DNA of 64,000 nt from positions 2,666,001 to 2,730,000 of the forward strand of contig CM056876.1 in assembly GCA_029876055.1 (NCBI GenBank). Reading direction: 5' to 3'. Position numbers and translations under genes: made by a program. Each line of letters starts with the position of its first letter. Position 1 is the first letter of the stretch. The notes beneath the pieces were generated by a model, which was given only the letters and a program-made list of their open reading frames with translations, was not told the DNA's origin and searched no databases. The DNA is from Madurella fahalii (lineage: Eukaryota > Ascomycota > Sordariomycetes > Sordariales). Shown piece after piece: positions 55,705 to 64,000 of this stretch.

Positions 55705-57860
55705 TAGAGGTCATACTATACTGCAATATCTAGGCCTATATCTCGTCGGTGATAATAGCCTAGAAGTCACCACATACGTCTATAAAGACTTTTCAGACTT
55801 GTCCCTAGGACGACCTTAGCAGAATCAACTCATTATATCTTACTTTGTTATAGATTATACTAGTGTTCATGAAGTGCCTACCTCAGCGTTAAGGCTGACG
55901 CCCTTAAGGTCACTAGTTATGAGGCTACGACGAAAACCCCGTAACAATTTTTATACCTGTTAGATAGTCGCGGAGGCGTCTGAAGAAGATTATTCTAAGA
56001 AGTTTCAATTGTTTTAAGTTATTTTGGTGGGATTATTGGATAGATTTGTTGTAAAGGTGCGGTTTGTTGGTATATTCGTCTATGGGTACATTCGTACATA
56101 GAATACGTTAAGTAACTACTATCTAGGTATTAACCTCTGGGGAGAAAAGTTCCTCTAATATTATAGGTCTACTCTAAGTTCTTATAGGTCCTACTACGCT
56201 TTATAATAACCGTAGATTCGTCGACTTTAATCGAGGGCAGCAGTCTCTCCCAATCGAGAACCTCTTCGTCTAAGAGGTACGGTATAAAATCTCAAAGGAA
56301 TAGAAGCTATGTAACTATCAGCGACGCTCTAAGGCGGCGGCGGGAAGCTGGACTAGGTGTATCTAAACTCTGCGGATGCGAGCTAGGACCCGCTGGCGAG
56401 CTATGACACCGAGAATGTGGAAAAGCTACGGAGCGTGGCGGCCAAGTACGATCCGGACTAGGTATTCCTGAAGCTTTGTCCAGGGCGTTTTTAAGATTTC
56501 CAGGACGAAGAACTGAAATTGGTAGCTCACATGAATAGGAAATACCGGTTGTGGGAAATAACTGCAAAGGGAGAAATCAAAAACTGGGCGACACCAACGC
56601 ATCCAACGCCGGTGATAATTGTTAAGCCACCGACTGTGTTGCAAAGATGGAATACGCAGGCAAAGGGTTAAATGATTGCCATGAGCGAGGTGGCTTGACG
56701 CGAACTCAGTCAAGCATAGTGCTGAGGCTCTGGTTTGGCTGAATGGGCTTTGATGGAAGGAATAAGATCTAAGGGTTTGTTCTACGTAGTTCATATCTTC
56801 TCGGCTAGAATTCCGTGCTAGAGCCTCGTCTAGTTCTTCATCGGTATCAACGTCGCCTGGAACAGGAGCCCCGTCTATCCTTACGGCTTCGGTAAAGTCC
56901 CGAGTCTTTGTGGGGTTTGCCCACCGGGCTCTTTGCCAAAGGACTAAAAATCCTAGAAATGTCGGTTCAAGGCAGCTATCTAGGGGAAACACGGACAACA
57001 GGGATAAAAAGCGTATCTGCACTACAGGAAAAAGTACGTGGATGGATTGCGGGGCCTGGCTACGATAAGCTGCCAAAAGTCTTTCCAGACGCAGTTCAGG
57101 TGACGCAAGGCTTTCGGAAGCTGTATCCCGGGTCAGTGCTCCTTGTATATGCAGTGGATCCGACGGCGACTGGAGATGTGAGGCTAAGACCATGACAGAT
57201 ATTTTCGCCTGCACCTATTGGGCTGTTGCTGCGAATTCAGCAAAGTTGGGGAAATGGTTTCCTGAATCCACAATCATGTACCATCCGGCTTTGGGATACG
57301 GCTGCATGGCAGCTACAACAAACGCTGAAGGCCACAACGGCTGGGTCATGCGCCAAAGCAACAGATGCACTGAGGCCTGCTGCATTCTAGCGAGGCCCAC
57401 CGTCGTCTCCCGCGGGAAGTAGGGGAAGACCGACCAATTAGAAAGATTAATCAAGCCGGATAACTCGAGCACTGAGTCACAATGCGGGCTAAAGCAGGAG
57501 GCTGTTTTGCAGAACACGTATTTCTCCCGAGGTAATTCACAATCTGTAATTATGTAACTGCGGTAGTTTATTGGATAGAATGGGATACAGTCTCCGCATC
57601 CGTAACGGATGCCCTGGGTCGACCCCACCAGACGTGAGCTTGGCCTGCGATAAATCTTGATTGTCTGTGATACCTGGGAGGTCTGATGCCGTTGGCTGCG
57701 AAAAGGTGAAAAGAATCGACGACTACGTTATATATAGCAGGCATGCCCGCCAACCATCACCCCTTCGGCGCTTCCATTCCACATCACCACCGCTGCCGGT
57801 CAAACTTGGACCTCTCAGTCTATCAGCTTAGGCCGACCAACTTTTACTCTTTCTGCATTA
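55705..57860. other. decayed AT-rich DNA and unresolved open frames
   Basis: 55800-56300 is AT-rich and stop-rich. 56342-56518 holds an oxidase remnant. Between 56900 and 57420 open frames exist on both strands without recognisable families; I could not choose between them. Confidence 0.3.
56342..56518 (+). pseudogene. C-terminal remnant of a BBE-type FAD-linked oxidase
   Basis: Frame GKLD-stop-VYLNSADAS-stop-DPLASYDTENVEKLRSVAAKYDPD-stop-VFLKLCPGRF-stop-DFQDEELKL. The YLNxAD, VAAKYDPD and VFxxLxPGxF blocks are the standard ending of fungal berberine-bridge/6-hydroxynicotine-oxidase-like enzymes. Four TAG/TAA stops in 55 codons; those replacing Trp and Gln fit CpA to TpA. Upstream parts are no longer readable. 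Confidence 0.6.
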
Positions 57861-59653
57861 ATGATTAAATCCACAACGATCGAAATGACGGATAACTTCA
57901 ACTCCCCTAAGTCACGGATCGTGCCTATGAAACTGCGCGACTGCACACGGTTTTATGAGCCTGTTGTGCTTCTGGCTTGTCTCCAAAATACATACTACTG
58001 TTGGGACTACAGTGCCGAGCCAACAGTCTCATCCGGTGGGAGCCAGGAGGAGATCTTCTATTATTTTGTTAACAAGTTTAGTCTGATCTGTGATAGCGGA
58101 ATGGGCGGCGCCACGGGCACCTCATTTGCCGTCCTGCAGCCCGGAATCGTCCAATACCGCTTCGCATCCAACAGCCGCACCACAAAGGCACTGGAAGATG
58201 TCAAGGCGTACATCGTCGATATCCTGAAGACAATTGGTTGCGCGGCCGAGAGCGTTGTAAACAATCCAGCCCCTCAGAGCCCGCTCTTCTCCGAGGTCCT
58301 CCAGAAGATCATCCAGTTCAATCGGCCTAGGATCGAATTCTACACCCGCATGGCAGCAATCGAGATCGGCATCTGTATTGAGAGAGTTTCCCACCAGGAG
58401 ACGGATGACAGTAAGTTCGATCCCAAGAGAGCTGCAACACGAAGCACCTCAGTACTAATACCCTGCCAGCTCACGCAGCCTCGCAGGATCTCAGTGTTCT
58501 ACGCCCCTTGATCGAGTTTGCCGCGAGAATCTCCAGGGACGACAATGCCGAGTGTAAGTTTTCAACATCCTTTTCCAGCCACCTACCGTATGTATGACAG
58601 CTAACAAATTCAGTTATCGCGGCTAGCCAATCCGTCATCTACGCAATCCATAGTCCCTATCACTCCGACTCCCATTCCCTCAGAGAATTCATCCGGTACC
58701 AAGCTGGTGTAAACTGTGAGGGGCCAAAGACCTCATGGAGAAGACTACGCCACGCGCTTGGGCGCTTCCATTCCTACCTCAACGCCGTTAGGGTTTTCTT
58801 CTGTGCCTGCCGCCTCTGGCCTTCCCTATTTGTTAACTTTGAGGTGGTTTCGATCCTCTCGTCTGAACCGGATCCTAGGCCTCTACGGATTCGGACATCT
58901 GCCGATGGGATCTTCCGCCGGATGACTAGGGATCCGGACCTTATCAATCTCTACCGTAACACCGCGCCTTCGTTACACGCACTCGGACTAGACGCCAGGA
59001 TTATGCACGTGGCCAAACACAGAACCTTTAAACCAGTTGTACACGCTGAGGTTTTGTTAGACGACTCCATTCGCCGTTCAGACCGTCTCGACTCCCTTCA
59101 AGGTCGCAAGGCCTCCCCATTTTTTAGCGAAGGCAGGTTCGGGAGATACATAGGGAGTAGCAAACCCACCTGCCATCTCTGCGCGTTATACTTTGCGGCG
59201 CGATCCGTTGGTGCTGATAGCGTGAGGGTGCGGGCGTCACATCATCGCCTGTATTACAACTGGCGACTGCCCGACGTGTTGGAAAATGACGACAAGGAGG
59301 TTGAACTCCAGAGAAGCGCAGATCTCAAGCGTATGATTAAAGCTCTGAGGAACGAAACATTTACAGCGATTAGGAGCAGGCTGGTGTTGGCAAGTCATTT
59401 TGATTCCGATGATAGCTTGTCTGACACGCCGCTTGGCAATTGTGACGGGGCAACGGTGACGATGGCAATACCGGGCAGAGATGATATGAATATGGCACCA
59501 TTGGTAGGGGAGGCGTTGGTAAGGGGTGAAGAGGCGTACAGTTCAACGCTTTCATCGACTCTCCGAGCGAGCCCGGAGCGAAGCAGCTGTCAATGCCGTT
59601 CTAATATTGAGTCTGTACCGGCATACATTGATGCTCAAGCTGCCAGACTGTAG
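57861..59653 (+). CDS. deaminase-superfamily protein (OTT_1508-like)
   Basis: Exons 57861-58410, 58470-58553, 58614-59653; introns of 59 and 60 bp with GTAAGT donors and CTAAC-type branch sites; phases fit and the joined frame is 557 aa without lesions. N-terminal half is alpha-helical and unrecognised (RDCTRFYEPVVLLACLQN, ISRDDNAEFIAASQSVIYAIH). The C-terminal half carries VVHAEVLLDD (His about 355, Glu 357) and YIGSSKPTCHLCALYFAA (Cys about 398 and 401), the HxE plus CxxC zinc site of the cytidine-deaminase-like fold, as in the fungal OTT_1508-like deaminase family. Substrate unknown; related families act on nucleic acids or are predicted effectors in conflict systems. Low-complexity acidic/Ser tail. 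It stands alone between decayed DNA on both sides. Confidence 0.75.
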
Positions 59654-60792
59654 GTTGGTAAGCACGGTAACGAGGGTAAGAGACGTTACTACAATCAACT
59701 ATGTGTAGGCAGGTATCGGAGATAGGGGAGGGCAAATAGAAGCCGGAGTCAAATAATTTGCAGAGTCATTCACCAGTCATCTGAGCTTTCCAGTTAGCGA
59801 AGGGTGGAAACACGCCTTCCCCCCCCCCCCCCCAATATACAGGCAGTAGCCATAGCACAAGCTTTCGGTTGTACGACGGGAAAACCTTGAGAAAATATTT
59901 GACCAGATCGCTGGCCCCATTGATGGGATGGAGAAGGCATGTCCTATTGCGAGCGTCTCTCGATAGTTCTTTTTACGACCCAGTCGATCTACAACGCGTC
60001 ATCTCACTCTTCTACAAACAGCGTAGCACGCACTAGAGGAATAGGGCCGCTTTCCGATGCGTGATGATTACTACCATTTCCGACAACTACCCTAGAAAAT
60101 TGTTATCTTGTTAGTAGAATGTTTTTATACTGCTCCTGCTAGTTATACAAAGCCTCTCTCTCGAAATGTTCTTTAGTGCTTCTCACGTTGGTTTCGTGAA
60201 CCCACCGATTTGCCAACCCCTTGATTGCCTCTGCCCGCTTTCTAATTCCAGAATCTTCTTAACCTCCCATTCAGTTTTTCATGATTACTTCCCTCCGGTA
60301 CAGCTCGAAACAGACTGCAGCTCCTGGGTTTTATTTCCCATTAGCCTTGGTACTAAATACATCGCTAGGCTGCACATATCTAGACATAACTGAACTAGTC
60401 CGTTCCTACATATAGCGGCGTTGACAACTTCCTGAGAGAAATGAATACGACGTCTAAGATATAAAGTACTATCGTCTCATTGTTACTCGAACATCTCAGA
60501 GATATGTTGTATTGTTACAAATAATACGAAGGACCCCGCGGTATGATGCTTAGCCTATCGTTTAGTGAACTAATTATACGAAGGCTCTATAGGGCTCCCT
60601 CAGAGCCCGCGAGAGCTACGGCGAATAGCTAATTACGAAATGGCGCTGGGGGACCAATGGGAGCCGTAGCCCTACGTAGATTCAAGAGGGCCGCTATGGG
60701 CCTCTATAGATACAGGATTCAAGTTCTCTAGTAAGTAATATAATTTGTTAGCTATAGCTATTATTGAGATGTTACTTATATGGTTATGATAA
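59654..60792. other. intergenic, AT-rich
   Basis: A long C-run at about 59819-59834. From 60090 onward AT-rich with many TA steps. No gene recognised. Confidence 0.35.
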
Positions 60793-61203
60793 TGAAGTAG
60801 TATAGAAAACACCTATCTATACCCATATACTCATCAAAAACAAGGGGGAGGGCAAAGGTGGCCAAATGCCAGACAAAGATAAACGGGCCACGCCAGGCAA
60901 CACTACCACAAATTGGGTCCCTATAGCTTAGACAAGGTCAGAACATATGTAGATAGAGCTCTCTCTAATCAGAGGGAGATCGCTTTGCACGCAGAAGCGT
61001 CTCGTCAATTGAGGTTGCAACGTGTGTGGAAAAAAGTGCTGAATTGATTGTCTTGTCTAAGGAGCAATGGCTAGGACCACCCTACTTATGGTGCAAAGGA
61101 AAATGGGCCCACGACAAGTTCTAGCCCCCACGGTGCCATCTTAGTAAGCGCGGCTCTCTGATCGGAGGGACCCTGTCTTCTGGGGATACTTTTCCCCAAC
61201 TCA
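60793..61203 (+). repeat. dispersed repeat, copy 2 (about 411 bp)
   Basis: Full-length relative of 38620-39037 and 62195-62617. It differs from them mainly by transitions (C to T and G to A), more than the other two differ from each other, as if hit harder by RIP. Its 3' end is 24 bases from the left end of the pogo element. Confidence 0.8.
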
Positions 61204-61227
61204 ATATATCTTATATCGTATTTAGTA

Positions 61228-61278
61228 AGTCAGTGTACCACATCTCGGACACCCCACATCTTGGACAGTCTGTCAGAC
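61228..61278 (+). repeat. left terminal inverted repeat of the pogo element
   Basis: Begins AGTCAGTGTACCACATCTCG. Contains an internal direct repeat ACATCTCGGACA / ACATCTTGGACA. Matches the right repeat except one indel and a few transitions. Confidence 0.85.
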
Positions 61279-62194
61279 CCATATCCAAAACCACTCTCTA
61301 TCAATTACCTTCTTTTTACTCGGACTAATATATAGGAAACTACTGAACTACTATCACTACTACTACTTTCTGACCCGCTCTCTTCATCTGGACTATCTTC
61401 AATACGGCCAGCCTTAATTTGGGCTTGGTGGACTTAGCTGATTGAAGCGAAATTGGAATTCGGCTCCACTTCGACCTTCTTTCTCTTGACAGGCTGGATA
61501 TTCTCAATCTGGGCTTTAAGAGCCTCATTTTCGTACCGTAGTTTAGATAACTCGAAGTCCTTATTGGAAAAAGCTTTTCCAACCTTACAGGTTAGATGCC
61601 GGCGAATCCTAGAGGGTAGATCCTGGATAGTCAATGTGGTAAGATGACCTTGCAACTCAGACCTCTTCTTAGGAGTTGAAATAACAACTCTATTTTTCTA
61701 ATAGTCTAACTGATCTATTGCTCTGGGTTCTAGCAATGTAGGTAGATCCGCTTTTTAGGGCCCAGTGGCTTAGTTCGAATTTGTCAGATCGAAAATGGGG
61801 ATTGCTGTGAGAAAAGGAGAGTGAAAGGATGATTCGCATTGAAGGAGCGGCGTCTGCGCAGCTATCGCTTCTAAGGAGGTGGTAGGTGACAGTGTTGAAC
61901 TCTGAACGTTCCAAAACTTCCGGCGAAGCCGGTAATTTATAGGCCCCTGACCCTGGCAGTGCCCCGCCTGCACCTGACACCCTCCTGCACCTGACAGAAT
62001 TATCTAATAACAATAGACTTATCAGTAGCTTGGCTACTGATATAGGCTATAACCCAGTTACTTTCCAACCTGGCTTAATATTCAGAGCCGTCAGTACCTC
62101 CTTCTAGGCGGCTATCAAGCAGATTAACAGATTCCTTTTACCCATAACTGTAGAATCCGTCTAGGAAACTAAGTTGTTAAGCATCTTCCAGTAG

Positions 62195-62617
62195 TGAAAT
62201 GGTGCAGAAACACACATCTACACCCACATACCCACCAAAACAAGGGGAAGGGCAAAGACGGCCAAATGCCAGACAGACAAGATAGACAAGACAGGTCAGG
62301 CGACACCACCACAAATTGGGTCCCTGCAGCCTAAACAAGGTCAAAACAACATGTGCAGATAGGGCTCCCTCTGATCAGAGGGAGATCGCTTTGCATGCAA
62401 AGAAAGCTCGTCAATTGAGCTTGCAACAAGTGTGAAGAAAGGTACTAAATTGATTGTCCTGTCTAAGGAGCATCGGCCAGGACGGCCCTACTTATGATGC
62501 GAAAGAATATGGGCCCACGGCAAGTTCCAGCCCCCCCTCCCCCGGGGCACCATCCTAGCAACTGTGTCCCTCTGATCAGAGGGACCCTGCCCTCTGGGGA
62601 CTGTTTTCCCCAACTCA
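62195..62617 (+). repeat. dispersed repeat, copy 3 (about 423 bp), nested in the pogo transposase
   Basis: Least decayed copy; two perfect CCCTCTGATCAGAGGG palindromes (near 62366-62381 and 62568-62583). It splits the transposase reading frame after YLED. Sequence on its two flanks is similar on the minus strand (CTTGAAGAT before, CTGGAAGAT after), which could be a target-site duplication of about 9 bases with one change. Confidence 0.85.
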
Positions 62618-62770
62618 CTATCTTCAAGGTAACCAAGAGTATCCTGGATATCTTGCTTCGTATAGGCCATTGTAAGTAATTGACGAAGAAGTGGTTAAAA
62701 TCTGGTGTAATTTGGCCTAGAATTGACTGTGTTGTCGTAAGTTGAATTAGGTAGGTTGAAATTGCAGTGT

Positions 62771-62822
62771 GTCTGACAGACTGTCCGAGATGTGGGGTGT
62801 CCGAGATGTGGGTACGCTGACT
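62771..62822 (-). repeat. right terminal inverted repeat of the pogo element
   Basis: On the minus strand begins AGTCAGCGTACCCACATCTC and pairs with 61228-61278 through to GTCTGTCAGAC. Confidence 0.85.
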
Positions 62823-62824
62823 TA

Positions 62825-63242
62825 GTTAATTAGCTATATCTTCTTTACTAGATAAGCGATGAAGAAATCCTTTGGAATCTAGGTTAAGAATATACTAAAT
62901 AATAACAGATTCTTCTAGATTAGTTAATTTCTATGAGTTAGCTAGAATGTTGCATTGTAGTAGTATACTATTATGATTCTTCCTACACCTCTTTATCAAA
63001 GATAGAGTGTGCTAGACCTTCTACTACTAAATACATAGGAAAACCGTATCGTATAAGCCGGGTGAAAAACCTATATCAACAAGTAGTAGGAAACAACAAT
63101 AGTAGACGCCAGTTAGTTGGAAAAGAAAGGAAGGTCTTATATAAGGCACTGAAGACTTCTAGTCTTCGACTTCGGATTCGTCCGCCACCCCCTCCTCCTC
63201 TTCAGATTCTTCGGTTTCCAATTCCAGCCATCGAACCAGGTT
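62825..63242. other. AT-rich interval, no gene recognised
   Basis: AT-rich and stop-rich; a CCACCCCCTCCTCCTCTTC tract at 63182-63200 lies in the 3' flank of the LINE fragment. Confidence 0.35.
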
Positions 63243-63695
63243 TTAATCCATCAAGCGGCCTGAATCCATCAGCCGACCCAAAACCCTCCTTAATAGCCTG
63301 AGGCTCCGGGAGCCTTGACCCTGTAATACAAAGCTAAGATCCCGGTGGGTTCGAATTTCTGGCCTCGGCCAGGTTCTAGGCTTCGGTGGTATTGGATACC
63401 ACACAACAAGGTGCTCCACTGTCTCCCGGCCCTCCCCACAGCTACAGTAGGGAGTAGGAAGGTTCGGGACCCCCCGTTGGAAAAGGAAGTCCCGTAGGCC
63501 AACAGTCCCTGTTCGGACCCGTACCAGCAGCGAGCTCTGGGCTTCAGTAAGGTCCTGGTATTTCCGAAGATAGACGTTAATATAACTTGTGAAATATAAC
63601 CATTTCTTCATTACTCTCTGTGCACAACTATATCTCCGCGAAAAGGAGAAAAGAAACAAAAGCTGCTCCCTCCACCGCCATCTATCAATGAACCT
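63243..63695 (-). mobile_element. LINE (Tad-like) reverse-transcriptase ORF, C-terminal fragment C
   Basis: Minus-strand open frame without ATG: RWRWREQ, then YLRKYQDLTEAQSSLLVRVRTGTVGLRDFLFQRGVP, then the Cys/His block PYCSCGEGRETVEHLVVWYP, the zinc-knuckle-like end of fungal LINE ORF2 proteins. It ends SLRLLRRVLGRLMDSG at 63243. No polymerase motifs remain upstream, so it is 5'-truncated, the usual fate of LINE copies. Confidence 0.75.
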
Positions 63696-63787
63696 AGATG
63701 AAGGTGAGTGAGCTAGAACTGCAACCTAACAAACTGTGTTCCAACAGTCAACACCTTGTACCAGTCTTCAACGCTGCGCCGTGCGCA

Positions 63788-64000
63788 TTAATACTCGATG
63801 TCATTGACCACAGACTGTTCAGGGGGTTGGCAGTTTGACTGGCCCTTGTGGGCTTTGGTCTCAACAGCAGAGAGCATCTTCATGAAGATACTCTGCAGGT
63901 CTTTGGCCAGCTTCTCAGAAACAGTGTCGTCGTACTCCGAGCCACCGGTCGGCTGGTGAGGCTTTGGCTTCCTACCCTTTCCGCCGACAGGAAAAACGGT
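63788..64000 (-). CDS. unidentified protein, C-terminal 70 residues (continues beyond the window)
   Basis: Frame open from the right edge to TAA at 63788-63790. Visible residues are hydrophilic: GGKGRKPKPHQPTGGSEYDD, EKLAKDLQSIFMKMLSAVETKAHKGQ, ending SVVNDIEY. Composition is protein-like and free of stops, but no family is recognised. It could be a host gene or an ORF of the neighbouring LINE insertion. Confidence 0.35.
   Translation of the reverse strand, partial: TVFPVGGKGRKPKPHQPTGGSEYDDTVSEKLAKDLQSIFMKMLSAVETKAHKGQSNCQPPEQSVVNDIEY

Larger units (their letters stand above)
61228..62822 (-). mobile_element. pogo/Fot1-type DNA transposon, defective, with nested insertion
   Basis: Ends are 51-52-bp terminal inverted repeats (61228-61278 and 62771-62822) flanked by TA on both sides (61226-61227 and 62823-62824), the Tc1/mariner-superfamily target duplication. 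The transposase reads on the minus strand: ATG at 62670 (MAYTKQDIQDTLGYLED), interrupted at about 62618 by repeat copy 3, then stop-filled sequence, then a 73-codon open C-terminal part (61655-61434) with KVGKAFSNKDFELSKLRYENEALKAQI (coiled coil) and PVKRKKVEVEPNSNF, the usual tail of fungal pogo transposases. The catalytic DDE region is missing. A segment around 61740-62013 with its own TATA-like CTATAAAT may be another insertion. Confidence 0.8.

Noticed and set aside
56426..57214. 262-codon minus-strand frame
   Set aside because: No ATG at its 5' end (first ATG at 57193), composition Ser/Leu-rich without motifs, and its 3' end is antisense to a readable FAD-oxidase remnant. Left unresolved rather than annotated.
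61740..62013. Possible solo LTR inside the pogo element (TG start, CTATAAAT, CA end)
   Set aside because: No matching 5-bp target duplication and no second copy seen in the window.
1..64000. CRISPR arrays, tRNA, rRNA
   Set aside because: No regularly spaced direct repeats, no credible T-loop/acceptor pairs and no rRNA-like sequence seen; a tRNAscan or Rfam run would settle small RNAs.

Overview
The window comes from a filamentous ascomycete (Pezizomycotina), most likely a Sordariomycete. Genes carry short GT-AG introns of about 50-350 bp with CTAAC/CTGAC-type branch sites. The families are typical fungal ones: homogentisate dioxygenase, a LaeA-like methyltransferase, a LysM/GH18 chitinase, HET and NACHT self-recognition proteins, and Clr5-ankyrin proteins. 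Decayed sequences carry stop codons explained by CpA to TpA changes, the signature of repeat-induced point mutation (RIP). Coordinates of spliced genes are my own splice predictions by eye, checked for reading-frame phase.

Left part (1-26.6 kb) is mostly intact and gene-bearing. It holds a CocE-type hydrolase cut by the left edge, a small DUF6699-like protein, homogentisate 1,2-dioxygenase, a LaeA-like methyltransferase, a very large secreted chitinase whose C-terminus carries a zincin-type HExxH metallopeptidase-like domain, an unidentified fungal protein, a DAO-type FAD oxidoreductase, a GMC oxidoreductase broken by one in-frame TAA, and an intact PhzS-like FAD monooxygenase.

Middle part (27.9-46.6 kb) is a gene graveyard. 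Broken copies of a choline-kinase-like phosphotransferase, a membrane-anchored cysteine-containing protein, an acyl-protein-thioesterase-like hydrolase, a second GMC oxidoreductase, a HET-domain gene, a DHA2-type transporter and a long Clr5-ankyrin gene follow one another. One intact Dal5-type transporter sits among them.

Right part (47.6-64 kb) mixes intact accessory genes (a TRI14-like propeller protein, an acidic low-complexity protein, a four-TM protein, and a deaminase-fold protein with HAE and CxxC motifs) with a broken NACHT gene, remnants of a BBE-type FAD oxidase, a pogo/Fot1-type DNA transposon with clear terminal inverted repeats and TA target duplications, three copies of a short non-autonomous repeat of about 415 bp, and three LINE 3'-end fragments. 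One LINE fragment and the C-terminus of an unidentified gene lie at the right edge.

There is no obvious co-regulated pathway. The main biological story is an accessory, transposon-hit, RIP-affected region in which several self-recognition genes (HET, NACHT, ankyrin) are dead while a predicted deaminase remains intact. No rRNA, tRNA or CRISPR array was recognised.
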